A program made the position numbers and the translations under genes. Under the pieces are notes generated by a model. It ran no database searches. It saw only the letters and a program-made list of their open reading frames with translations, and was not told where the DNA came from. DNA of 64,000 nt from Paulinella micropora (lineage: Eukaryota; Cercozoa; Imbricatea; Euglyphida). Shown piece by piece: positions 43,235 through 53,473 of this stretch; positions within the stretch are counted from its first letter, which is position 1, and each line of letters opens with the position of its first letter. Location: contig BJOX01000019.1 of the NCBI GenBank assembly GCA_009731375.1, positions 1,109,564-1,173,563 on the forward strand, read 5' to 3'.

Positions 43235-44178
43235 TGCACACTGGCGACTCCGACGAAGAACGACCCGACCCGGAGGAGAACGACCCATCACAAGAAGAAG
43301 TTGCCTACGTAGAAAGGGGAAATAGGTACGGCAACAGAGCAGGACCAATCCAACTATCTCCCCTCACACCTACTTCTACCGACTATAACCCCCCTACCCC
43401 CACTGAAGCATTGCCCGCACCACACCCGGACTATTTGGAAGATCCATCGAGACGCCCCGACATCTCGCTCACCGTTCTACAACGCATGGATGAAAATGAC
43501 TACAGACGCGCCTACATCCAGTGGACACGAATGCGGGACTTATTCCAGACGACCCCGCAGGGATTTCCGGCACCACCCGCCCACTGGCCATTACCTTGGT
43601 GCCCCCTCGGGATGCCCATCAATTATTTTCTACTGAGAACCGACCCATGGATCCTACCGTCACGACTGGTACAAGACGCGCCCGGCTCAACCGGCATTGA
43701 GCACTTCGTCTTGCGAAGCAGACGCCCGAGACGAGCACAACGGGACCCGGAAAGTGCACAGCAACAACCCGCAGACACACAATCCCCGCACGCGCCAACG
43801 CAGAGCTTCACAAGCTCACCCGCACCTGAAGATAGAACGACTTCGAGACCAGACCAACAGGATAGACAACTGATACCTGCATTCATCGAAGAGCGCCGAC
43901 AACAACAATGGGAATCACCGAGCGTGGGGACCGCCTCAACGAGCGAGGAGCTACCTACCCCAACAGTGGAACACGGTGATAGATCGCCCGTTTCGACTTT
44001 TACATTACCTGTCTTACCACGCGTGCAGGAAGAAGAATGTCCAACCAACGACGACATCATCGCCTGCAACAGTCAACGCAGACACGGCGAGACGCATACA
44101 AGCCATAACAGAGCTACCCTACGGCCAACCGGTCCAGTACAGGCGAGTACCGGGAGCATCGCAACCGACCGAACGTAA
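42923..44178 (+). pseudogene. gag: Copia Gag nucleocapsid part, shifted frame
   Basis: From about 42935 the frame encodes KGHIAAQCRSTCTKRVCQG and RHSGTECPVRRR. With CLNC from the upstream frame this makes a CCHC knuckle (C-X2-C-X4-H-X4-C) and possibly a second Cys motif. Arg/Gly-rich and Pro/Thr-rich linker follows to 44178. Passing from the first frame to this one needs a -1 shift; I see no classical slippery heptamer, so a one-base loss is as likely as programmed shifting. Confidence 0.75.
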
Positions 44179-44674
44179 GTACACCTTCGCTTGGTCCGAC
44201 GCACATCATTGCTTCCGTCACCCCACTAACGAACAGCTGGCATACTGGAGCATCGTGAAGGACTTCCGCCTGCTTCCGGAGCAATGGTCATTAACCAAAC
44301 CGGACTGCATCGACTGCAAACCCGTTCGCGAAGCCAAGCGTGGCAGTGTCAGATGGGACTGCACATACTGCGGCAAACAAGAAGGGAAGCTAAAGCGATG
44401 CAGCGGCTGTCAGCTTGTTTACTACTGCAACATCGACCACCAGAAGACCGACTGGCCGGCACATAAGGAATTCTGCAACATGGCCAAGCGTCACCCTCTG
44501 ATCGACCAGCTACGAGCAAGAGGAACGAGGTATGACCTGCTCGGCATACCGACAGACCAACCCGAATTGGCCGACCTCGCATTTCAGCACCTGCTGCGAT
44601 ACCGCGAAGGGGGGCCGCACGCATCTCTATTCATTGACTCACCCACAATGTTGGACGGCCATGAGCCTGGATGA
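43976..44674 (+). pseudogene. MYND-type zinc-finger segment of the Copia polyprotein
   Basis: Residues encoded at 44360-44476 read CTYCGKQEGKLKRCSGCQLV, YYCNIDHQKTDWPAHKEFC: eight Cys/His ligands in the MYND spacing (C-X2-C, C-X2-C, YYC-X3-H, H-X3-C) with the typical D-W-x-x-H-K. MYND fingers usually bind proline-containing peptide motifs in transcription regulators. Upstream of it is FAWSDAHHCFRHPTNEQLAYW, downstream a helical tail. It lies between the nucleocapsid and protease regions, the same place as in the 37709 element. Confidence 0.85.
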
Positions 44675-45410
44675 ATTTACAACCAGAGGGAGACGCGTGG
44701 ACCCCAGGACTGCGACGATGGCACAATCACATGCCCACCTCAACTTCGCGGAAAATGATGAAAACTACGTGGAGACCTCAGCGACACCGAATGCAAACCT
44801 CGCCGCCATCGCAGCTACCCTACCGGACATGCCCGACATAGACAACGCCTATTCATTCGCCGAACCGACAGCAACGTGGGCTACACTACGATGACCACCG
44901 ACTGGAATGGACGCAATGGAGGCAGAACAACACCGACCCTATGGAATAGACGCAACGGGTGAACAGTGGCGACGACTGTTGGAGAAGCAGCTGAAGCGGA
45001 TGCTGAACATACCAGACACGCTGCCTGACATGAAGCACCGACCGCCCCCGATGAGGCCATTTATACCTGACATCGAACCATTGTTCAACGACAACGTCCG
45101 ACCCCCAGTCAACTACTACCCGACTGCAGGACCTGAAGAAGCTGAAGAGCTGCGGGAACGCCTAAGACGCCATGACTACACACACAATCGAGTTCGTGCT
45201 AATGGCGGACATTTTCGACGAGCTGGAGGAAAAGAAAGACCCAAAGGACGACACAGCAGACGCGGAGACCGTAGCTGACGCTGCGACGACATCGACGAAC
45301 CGGAGCTCGACGACCCGGAGTACGAGGACCGCTTCTTCCCACCCGCACTGGACTTCGCCAACGTTTGAGAGTGGCAATACTACGTCAACGATCACCCCGA
45401 GTTAGAGTAT
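44675..45410 (+). pseudogene. Copia inter-domain region, frame-broken
   Basis: Short successive frames (44532-44894, 44907-45278, 45172-45405) with an ordered segment EQWRRLLEKQLKRMLNIPDTL and acidic runs (EELEEKKDPKDDTADAE). No domain is recognised. Frames change at least twice. Confidence 0.45.
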
Positions 45411-46493
45411 TTGGAGTTCAAGGATATGAACGAATACAACACATGGATGCAAGAGACGATGGACCTCGAACGGAAAGAGCTCAAACACCCTGCTGTCAAC
45501 TACGTCCTGATGGCCGACGACAACCCTCCCGACGTTGTTGATAGTGCATGCAACCGCTGGCCATTCCACGCTAAGGCTCCCGTCGACCCCAAGTCTGTCC
45601 GCGAAGAGAAGCCGGCCTTCCTAAACAACATATCCGGCAAACCACTTCCGGTGAGGACAAGGGCGACTGCCACTCCGACGTGGCTCAATGGTTATGATAT
45701 ATCGGTTAAACAGTCATTTCCAAACTCACTCATATCACCATCATTACCATTCAACCTTGTCCCCACCCCACGCCTTGACCATGACATGCACAAGACAGTC
45801 ATTCACCAGAATGGACAAATGTTCATATACGACAAACCCATAACACTAGACAGAAAGAACATATTAGCAAGGGGGAGGCTCAACTCACACCTACTATATG
45901 AACTAGATAGACCTGGAACAAAACCACTTGACCCTCATCAACGATACATACCATACAGGTCCAAGCCACGAGAACAACCAACATTGGCCGCGACTGTCGA
46001 CAGCCTGCCAGATCTTGCACTATGGTCAGTCAACCCTCTACAATCACATGCACCGTACGACGCTATGACCCTACACAGAGCTTTAATGCATGCAAACCCG
46101 CAGATAATGCATGAGTTTGCAAACAGTGTAGGCAGACGCATCGCTGGTAAAGATTGGATGCGTCTGGTACGGGCATGTCATGGATGTAACAGGGGCAAAC
46201 CAAACAAACCCCCTATGTATAGAGGGAACTATCTAGACCTAGAGTACAAGAAAGGTGAGGCATTAAACATAGACTTCAGCGGTCCATTTTCCGTTCGATC
46301 AAGGTTTGGAAACTACTATCGAGGGGGGTTGACATGTTCTCACACAAAGTTTGCTTGCGACTTCTACACAGCCACACGTGAGTCTAAACTATACATACCT
46401 CATCTCACACGCATATTTGCCTTCTTTGAGAGACAATCAGGCAATAAGCTAAAACAAATAAGAGCAGATGGTGAGTTTGTGTCTCACTACTAA
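45411..46493 (+). pseudogene. pol: Copia protease-like region and integrase N-terminal half
   Basis: PPDVVDSACNRWPFH lies where Copia protease has DSG; here it is DSA. Then HQNGQMFIYDKPITLD and RALMHANPQIMHEF, CHGCNRGKPN form the GAG-pre-integrase zinc region. INIDFSGPF-like ALNIDFSGPFSVRS and KQIRADGEFVS give the first two catalytic Asp of the integrase. The frame stops at 46491-46493, and the catalytic Glu is encoded in the next frame (about 46549-46575, PFAERMNRT). Confidence 0.83.
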
Positions 46494-47161
46494 GAGATTA
46501 CACAGACAAACACGGCATCATACTCAAGACCACCACACGCAACGAGCCAAACATGAACCCCTTTGCAGAAAGGATGAATAGGACAGACGACACACGCGCC
46601 CTAGCTGCATAGTTAGACGCAGGCTTGCCACACACATTTTGGGAAGATACACACAAAGCGAGCCTAGCTATCCGAATGGTTACACCACTTTGCAAAGGCA
46701 TGGACAAAGGCAAATCCCCATGGGAATTGCTTATGGGCCGGAAACCCGTGCAATCATTTATTCAACCTTTCGGGTGCCTTGCATGGGTCAAAGTGGAAAC
46801 GACAAAGGCACAGCCTGTCGCTGTACCAGGCACACTCATCGGCTATAATATATATCGTCGTGTCTATAAGATACTCATTCAGGAAACCAGACAAGTGGCT
46901 TCGGTGGAAAAACGCAACGTACGTTTCGACACTACGACTCGCGGCTACACTTGCAAGGTGCCCAGACGCCCTTGGCAACCACTCCTAGTGTCGCACAACG
47001 AGACGTACACTGCTCTACCAACTACCCAGTCTGTCCAGTGGAAAAACGAGGACCAACTACCACAGTTCCACAACTTTGACACACCCAGTGGCTGGTGGCC
47101 AAAAGAACAACGGTCGACTTTTTCACCACACAACAAACACACTGGACACACTGGAAGATGA
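46494..47161 (+). pseudogene. pol: Copia integrase C-terminal half
   Basis: After a frame change the segment PFAERMNRTDDTRALAA is followed by an in-frame TAG (about 46608) and then frame 46625-47161: LPHTFWEDTHKASLAIRMV, KSPWELLMGRKPV, FGCLAWVKVE. These are the post-catalytic segments of Copia integrase. The stop and shift break the protein. Confidence 0.82.
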
Positions 47162-48890
47162 GACAACATACCCAACCACCAAACCCACTTCAAGCCTTTA
47201 CGTGCAACCGAACCCATCTTTTGGCTCTCTACTCCCCCCACCCACCACATTTACTCCCAACTCAACAACTTCAGTTGCACAAAAGGCCAAGACAAGCACA
47301 GCACATCGACAGACAACACAACACAACCAACCGACACCAACCCCATCCCATCAGCCTTTATCTGCGACCCTATTCCCCCTCCCAAATAATTGGACCAGCA
47401 GTAAAGGCATACCACGACAATGGGATGGTGCTGCAATAACTCAAACAAACATAGTTGCCCAGCCTAGGCAAAGGAAGCAAACACCAGCACACCACCCCAC
47501 TCACACTGCTCACATCACTTTTACTCATGAGCTTGAGGGGGGGGGAAGGACAGGCCATAGAACAAGACAACTATTGTTTGTTTACGAGAGTGTTACACAT
47601 TTCTCAGAAAAACATAAAGTCTCGTATGCTGCCTTTAGTGGCCTTATGATTTCTCATCTTAACTTCTCACAGGCGTATTCCCATGCAGACATGAAGGACC
47701 TTGCCTTCGCCTACCCGCCGAAAGGATATGAGAACGAAAGTGACCCTTCAATGATTTTATTGTTGAAGAAGGCACTTTATGGCACCCCTCAGGCGGGGCG
47801 AAGATGGTTCGATCATATTTCAGCAAGCGTGAGGCAGATAGGGTACAAACAATCCACACTGGACCCTTGTATTTTCTTTTTGCCTCAGGTTAGGAACCGG
47901 CCGAAACTACCTCTCTACCTACTACTACGCACAGATGACTTGCTTGTTTTTCATAGAACCACGAACGAGCATGAGGCCCTGTTTACCGAATTGAAACATT
48001 CATTTAGGGTGAAAGATTTGGGCCAGGTTAGGACGTTCTGTGGTTTGCAGTTTGTTAGGACATCAGAGGGCATAGTAATACATCAACATGAATATATTAA
48101 GGGCATGCTTAGGGATTTCAACTTTCACGAGGCCAAGCCGGTGGCTACCCCTGCAGCCATGACTGACCCTCCACCTGCGAATAAAGAAGCAATGCTTCGG
48201 CGTTTCTCGCTTCCTCGCTTGCTCGGTGCCCTCCTCTGGCCGGCAACCCAGACTCAACCTGCGATCTCCTACGCAGTCAATCACGCAGCCGTGCTCGCCT
48301 CCAAGAAGCCTGATGTGGCCTACTCCGCAATAGCCCGCATCCTTCGATACCTTCGAACGCCAAGAGGCATTTTCTTCCCGTTTCAAACCCGTAGGTTTGA
48401 ACTTATTTCCTTTTCGGACAGCAACCTCGGGGGATGTGAGTACACGCGATGTTCGAGAACGGGTCAACTGCACATGACGACAGGCCCAATAGCATGGAGT
48501 TCGAAGCGTCAACCAACTGTCGCGCTGTCGACCCAAGACGCTGAAACCATCGCCAACTCTACAACGTGCCGGACAGCGATCGCAATCCTACACATGTGCC
48601 AAGACATTGGCATCCCGTTGAAGACGCCGGTCACAATCAACAACGACAACCGGGGGGCAGTGCTGAATGCAACCAACGGCATGAGTACCGACCGCACGCG
48701 TCATCTGGCCCTCAAACACCATTACGTGGTGGAGCGAGTACGAGCCGGGGAGGTGATCGTTCGACATGTGCCCACGAAGGACAACCTGGCTGACTTGATG
48801 ACGAAGTCACTTCCAACTCCGCGATCTTCAGAAATAGTCGCACAGTTTACTGTATTACTTAAGGACGTTATACCTCATTTCGAGGCGTAG
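47076..48890 (+). CDS. pol: Copia RT and RNase H, RT N-terminus degraded
   Basis: A 604-residue open frame. The first ~190 residues are Thr/Pro-rich linker. RT starts irregularly (NFSQAYSHADMKDLAFAYPP), losing most of the fingers, then LLLKKALYGTPQAGRRWFDH and the active site LLLRTDDLLVFH, where YVDD would be usual; both Asp remain. RNase H follows: FSDSNLGGCEYTRCSRTGQL, SSKRQPTVALSTQDAETIA, INNDNRGAVLNATN and HVPTKDNLADLMTKSLPTP. It is the longest frame of the element, stopping just before the purine tract. Confidence 0.88.
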   Translation: MTHPVAGGQKNNGRLFHHTTNTLDTLEDETTYPTTKPTSSLYVQPNPSFGSLLPPPTTFTPNSTTSVAQKAKTSTAHRQTTQHNQPTPTPSHQPLSATLFPLPNNWTSSKGIPRQWDGAAITQTNIVAQPRQRKQTPAHHPTHTAHITFTHELEGGGRTGHRTRQLLFVYESVTHFSEKHKVSYAAFSGLMISHLNFSQAYSHADMKDLAFAYPPKGYENESDPSMILLLKKALYGTPQAGRRWFDHISASVRQIGYKQSTLDPCIFFLPQVRNRPKLPLYLLLRTDDLLVFHRTTNEHEALFTELKHSFRVKDLGQVRTFCGLQFVRTSEGIVIHQHEYIKGMLRDFNFHEAKPVATPAAMTDPPPANKEAMLRRFSLPRLLGALLWPATQTQPAISYAVNHAAVLASKKPDVAYSAIARILRYLRTPRGIFFPFQTRRFELISFSDSNLGGCEYTRCSRTGQLHMTTGPIAWSSKRQPTVALSTQDAETIANSTTCRTAIAILHMCQDIGIPLKTPVTINNDNRGAVLNATNGMSTDRTRHLALKHHYVVERVRAGEVIVRHVPTKDNLADLMTKSLPTPRSSEIVAQFTVLLKDVIPHFEA

Positions 48891-49150
48891 TGCGATTATT
48901 ACTTCCGCTTAAACACTAAGGATGGACTTACAATAACAGACTTGCTATACCGTTGCAAGGACCTGCATCCTTTGATGCCACTATTGACTGAAAGTTTTTT
49001 TTTCTTTTCAGTGTTGAAGTAGCTTTAACATATATCATGTTATGTTATATTATATACAATCATGAACATAGTTACTGCTTATTACATCTATGTTACTATA
49101 TCATCACCTATTTCACCATCAATTATACATATTGTTATGCCGAGGGGGAG

Positions 49151-49557
49151 AGTAAGCAATAATATTTACTAAATATATTGTTACCTTTTTATGGTCAATT
49201 TTCACGACATAACAATTATAATTAGGCCGGATTACATTCATTGCCATTTATATATTTGCCTATCATATTTATTATTCGTTACAACAATATTGCCATTATT
49301 CATATATTAGTTACCAGTTATATACATTGGCCCATACTGATGCAATATCATAAGTTAGGCTACGAAGCCAGTATATAAATTTATGGTATTTATTTACTCC
49401 TCGTGATTATAAATTTATGGTATTTTAGATTGAGTTCAAGTCATTGGTTCTTAACCATTGATTAAATTCATTATTATCGTTTCAACCTTTGATCAAAGTA
49501 CCTCAGCGTAAACAATTATTCAAGTATCCGGAGACAATGTCTACTAGCATACTTTCT
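49151..49557 (+). repeat. 3' LTR of the Copia element
   Basis: Nearly identical partner of 41512-41917 (differences at g/a, one extra t, and t/c in the first 90 bases). Followed by GCGGC. Confidence 0.9.
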
Positions 49558-49562
49558 GCGGC

Positions 49563-49978
49563 GATGTGGAGCCGCGGCAGGAGCAGCAGGGGCGCAGCGC
49601 GCGAGACCTGGGCCTGAGTTTTCATCTGTGGGAGAGGAAATGGACGACTTCCTTTCATCTTTTCTACTTTTGGCCTACTGCCGGGTGGCACAAAAGTGCC
49701 GGTGCCGGTAGCTTGCAGCGTAAAGGAACTTGAGCGCAACAGCAACAGGTGGGACCTTTTGGTAATATTGCTTTGTTTCAGCGGAATGATGAGTGAAGGT
49801 AAGGTTTTCAGGACCGGTAGTACTAGGTGACTATCTAGGCAAGACACTAGGTTTTCCGTGTAATGCTAGTTGGTACTGCTGTCCTGGCTGCGAGTGATTG
49901 ATTAGACAAGAGCAGGAACTGCAAGGAGCGGGTTGTGACAATAATGCTAGTTAGGCCAGATCTCTTGGCGTATGGTCG
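49563..49978. other. GC-rich non-coding DNA, continuation of the 39534-41506 stretch
   Basis: Removing the Copia element and one GCGGC joins this to 41506. No motif is seen. Confidence 0.45.
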
Positions 49979-51260
49979 TTGTTTGGCATAGTTCCCGGTG
50001 CGAACCCGGACTTTGCACTTTGCTTCCGGTTGGGAAGCGTTTCTGCAATGGTGCAGTGGGAGCTTTGCCAGACGAATGTCCAGTCGGTGAAGTTCAAGAC
50101 AGGCCATGGAGATAGGGAGATTAGGAAGGCAGGCATGATGCAGATGGCTAGAGTAGATGGGAACGCCAAACCTCACGTAATAGCTAAGGCAGCCTACTAC
50201 GACCCATCTATGCCCATAAAAATTGCACCTACCGGTCCTATAGATCACTTTCACCACCGTGCAATCATTCACCAGAACGGACAGATGTTCATTCTGAAAA
50301 AGCCCATAAAGCTTGATCAGAAAGACATACTCGTCAGGGGGAGACTAACCAAGTCTTTGCTGTATAGATGGGACACTAAAAACGATAAGCCGCTGCGAAT
50401 CAATGAGCGATTTGTCCCATCTGGTGTGCCCAAGGCTGAAAGCATGTTGGGGTGAATGGGGAGGGAAGCCCCCACAAGAACAAAGATAGGGATAGCGATA
50501 GAACTACTCCACATCACGACACAGACACAAATAGCAATGATAGAAACAGGGATAGTCATAGCGAAGCAATACTGTACGTCAAGTACCCCAGCAGGACTGA
50601 CAAACGTAGACCAATAGATATAGATATCTTGCACCACAGTATAGGACATTTCGGTCATCCGAAAGCCGCTGCTTTCGCAGACGCGGCTGATTATAGGATA
50701 GTGCCCCAACGGGACACTAGAGAGCGCAAAGGAAGCATGTGCCCTATTCGAACCGTGCATGATCAGCAATTCAAAGTTTTGCCTAGGTTTGCTGCCAATC
50801 ACATTCGTAGAGCCTCAAACACTGCAGAAATTCTACATGTAGATACGCAGGGAGCATGGCGCACGATGTCTAGAACAGGAAAGAGATACAAATTCTCGGT
50901 GACCGACGATTTTTCTGGGTTCACACTTGACTTTTATCTCGCGCACAAGAATGAGTTCATAGCTTGTCTAAGCTAAGAAAGGCCATCAATTTCTTCGAAA
51001 CACAGACAGGCAATAGGACTAAGGAAATCCGTTGTGACCAGGAATTCACGGAACCCAATGAGGTGAAACGAGAATACCCGGCCATAATATGGAAAGATGC
51101 AGCTACGGGAGACAAAGATGGTAACCCCATAGCTGAACGGATGAACCAGACAACCGGAGGACCCGCCCGCGCAATGCGTATACACGCAGGGTTTCACCCA
51201 ACTTTTGGGATGAAATGGAACATACGGCTTCCACTTTGTGTTGCCAGTCTTTTGCCGTAG
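49979..51260 (+). pseudogene. pol: Second Copia integrase fragment
   Basis: Frame 49979-50455 has AIIHQNGQMFILKKPIKLDQ and ILVRGRLTKSLLY, closely related to HQNGQMFIYDKPITLD of the 41512 element. Frame 50452-50976 has HHSIGHFGHPKAAAFA (zinc-region His) and EILHVDTQGAWRTMS (first catalytic Asp). Frame 50964-51260 has TKEIRCDQEFTEP and GNPIAERMNQT (second Asp and Glu). Three frames are used, so it is a relic. It could be the continuation of the 37709-39533 element, separated by later insertions. Confidence 0.82.
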
Positions 51261-52593
51261 CTTTGGTTGTGGAGGCCATAGTCGTCTGGCGATGTGGAAC
51301 CTTTTCTGCTTGGTGATGGTAGGAGCGCGACGGACGTCTTTCTTCTCCCTCCGTTAGCGGGGGTGGTTGCTTATATTTCAAATTGGATTGTCAGCAGCAG
51401 GTGAGGGCATCATAATAAGCCCATGGCTTTTGGTGGTGTTGCCGGTCGGCAGGATGTTCTGGATCAGTTGGCCGAGGCAAAAGGCGCATGTTTGCAGGCA
51501 TTAGTGGCCGATGGAGGCCAGGAATTGGTCGTTATGACATAGCAGTGTGTCGCGCCGGGTAGGCGCGGGAGGACGGTGGAGCTTTGCCGTTTGGTCTAAT
51601 GTCGCTACGGCCGAATGCACCACCCTTGGCAGATGGAGCTATTTGGACGCTAAGTTTTGGGAATGAACGTTGAATCATGGACGGCGGAGCCGGGCGGCGG
51701 GCAGGGGGAGCCCCCTGTGAGGCTGGAGGGTGGGTCGCCCTCCGGGGCGGGTCATGCGTCAAATTTATGGAACGACCGTTGGTTTTCTCCTTGATTTCTT
51801 TTATTTTGACTGCTCATTCTTAGTCGGACCTCAGGGCGGTGCATTTTGCACGTGTTCTAAGTTACCTTTAATTAGTAGAGTTTTCATGTTTGTGAGCGTA
51901 TTAATATCTTCAGCTTTTATTTCATATGATTGTTGGTGCTGCATACATATGCATGGCGTCATTGATTTCCTTTTACCTGTTTGAGTTACATGCAGTGATC
52001 ATGAGGTTATATACTCTTATTGGGGTATTACGTTTAACCTAAGACTTCATATGTTTCTTTGTGCTTGGCTTTAAAGTTAAGCAGGGGAACACTGCGTGCA
52101 TTTACATTTGGTAATTGTTCATGTTTTGTCGTGTTGATGCATTTTGACCATATTTGGCTTTGATTGTTTTATATGCTTTGTTCATGTATCCGGACAGCCT
52201 ATCGCCAGGGGCAATTCAGCAGCTAATGGGATTTGATATGAATGTTGCTTCTGGGCAGAACTAGCAAATTTTCGCTGTTATTAACTCGTAAGTTTGTGCG
52301 TCTACAGGGTGTGCGTCTACAAGGTGAGACTTGTGTGTTGACAATGTGTAGTGTCGCACTTGCAACTGTGATGGTGTTGGTTGTTGCTCTTTATTCTTCT
52401 CCTGCGTCGGGCTGCGTCTTTGCTGAGATATCCTAGGCCCTAATTAAGGGGGAGCAATGGAGGCAGCCCTGTGGTTTGAACAAATCGTTCGCTACCTGTC
52501 CCCGGTTTTAGATGACCGGCGTCAAGGAGAAGGACTACACATCCAAGAGCTTGGGTCTGCAACAAAGAAACAACAAGACAGTAAGACTTCATC
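51261..52593. other. No recognised gene; possible LTR/leader of a Copia element
   Basis: GC-rich to about 51730, then T-rich. A purine tract (aagggggagcaatggagg) lies at about 52446-52463, just before the gag-like frame at 52594. A similar gggggagcaat occurs at 60057-60067. No direct LTR pair was found. Confidence 0.4.
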
Positions 52594-53249
52594 ATGAGTT
52601 ATAGTACTCTAAGAGGCACGGACAAAAACAAAGTCAGCATGACTGCAAAAGGACAATATGATGGGAGAACCCCATTCAAGACTTTTCAGAGGGAGGTAGT
52701 TTTGGCCTTGGGTGGCAAGGGACTCAAAGGGGCACTGAAGCCCCCAGAAGAACACATTAGGATAGTGCATGAAGATAATGTAAGTGCTCTGCACAGCAAG
52801 GGGAAAAAAGTCCCCAATTACATGTGGAGGTGGGAAGAGAGAGCAGGAGACAAACCAGCAAGAGGGAGAGGAAAATTGTAGGGTTGAGAGAGGAGGAAGA
52901 GGAAGCTGAGTTAGACTCAGAGTCAGAATCAGACAAAGAAAACCTTGCATCTTACTTTGCTGAGACAGAAAGGCAGCCTACTTGAAGGGGAGATAGTGGT
53001 AAGAGGGAGCAAAAGGGAGGAGAAGAGCAGGTGGAGAGGGGGAGAGTAAGTAGTCAGCCTTCACCTACTTATTCCACACCAGCAACGACAACAATCAAGA
53101 CGAAGAGCAAGGAGCAAGTAGAGAAAAGAGAGAAGGAAGAAAGAATGATAGTAGTGGGGGTGAGCACCGACTACATGAATGTGCAGATATGAAGAAGGCG
53201 AGAGAAGAGCCAGGTGAGAAGGAAGAACCGAGCTCGAGATAGAAGGAAA
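52594..53249 (+). pseudogene. gag: Copia-like Gag fragment flanking the viral insert (left)
   Basis: The frame 52594-52881 starts with ATG and has MTAKGQYDGRTPFKTFQREV and LALGGKGLKGALKPPEEHIR, a Copia Gag-like N-terminal helix pattern. After a frame change an acidic stretch (LREEEEEAELDSESESDKE) and Lys/Glu-rich sequence follow with stops. It stops near 53250, where viral sequence on the other strand begins. Confidence 0.6.
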
Positions 53250-53431
53250 AGAAAGACGACATAAGCACTGACTATATCAATATTACGACCAGTTGCTGGT
53301 AAATCAACGACGAAACGGCCATTGTGAGTAGAAGCGGATTTGGATTCTGTTTTATCACTTGAGGAGACACGAAGGAGGAAATTTTTGCGGGTTCGCTTTT
53401 CGTCTTCAAGATTGCTTATCGTAAATGACAT
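53250..53431 (-). CDS. Probable minor capsid (penton) protein, N-terminal ~60 residues only
   Basis: Starts with ATG at 53431, directly downstream of the major capsid gene. Residues 17-60 include NFLLRVSSSDKTESKSASTH, RFVVDLPATGRNIDIVSAYV. The pattern 'hydrophobic-x-SSD-K/R ... F-x-V-x-L-P ... V-S-A' is what I expect at the N-terminus of single-jelly-roll penton proteins of PLVs and related viruses. After about residue 60 the frame becomes the complement of Copia-like polypurine sequence, so the gene is truncated at the left edge. The call rests on position and pattern and needs a structure search. Confidence 0.55.
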
Positions 53432-53473
53432 TGCTATATTATAAATTATATATTATTCTAATTTTTAATTTTT
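53432..53473 (-). promoter_or_regulatory. AT-rich spacer between capsid genes
   Basis: On the coding strand it is almost wholly A/T with TATAATTTATAATATA just before the ATG of the downstream gene. Similar A/T-rich segments precede the other viral frames (before 55877 and 54892), so they probably serve as viral promoters. Confidence 0.4.

Larger units (their letters stand above)
41512..49557 (+). mobile_element. Full-length Copia-type LTR retrotransposon with MYND finger
   Basis: Direct repeats 41512-41917 and 49151-49557 differ at three positions (two substitutions, one single-base indel). GCGGC lies on both outer edges (41507-41511, 49558-49562) as a 5-bp target duplication. A purine tract (cgagggggag, 49141-49150) precedes the 3' LTR. 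Order is Gag with knuckle, MYND finger, protease-like region, integrase, RT, RNase H: integrase before RT is the Copia order. Nearly identical LTRs imply recent insertion, yet coding changes frame about eight times. Confidence 0.93.
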
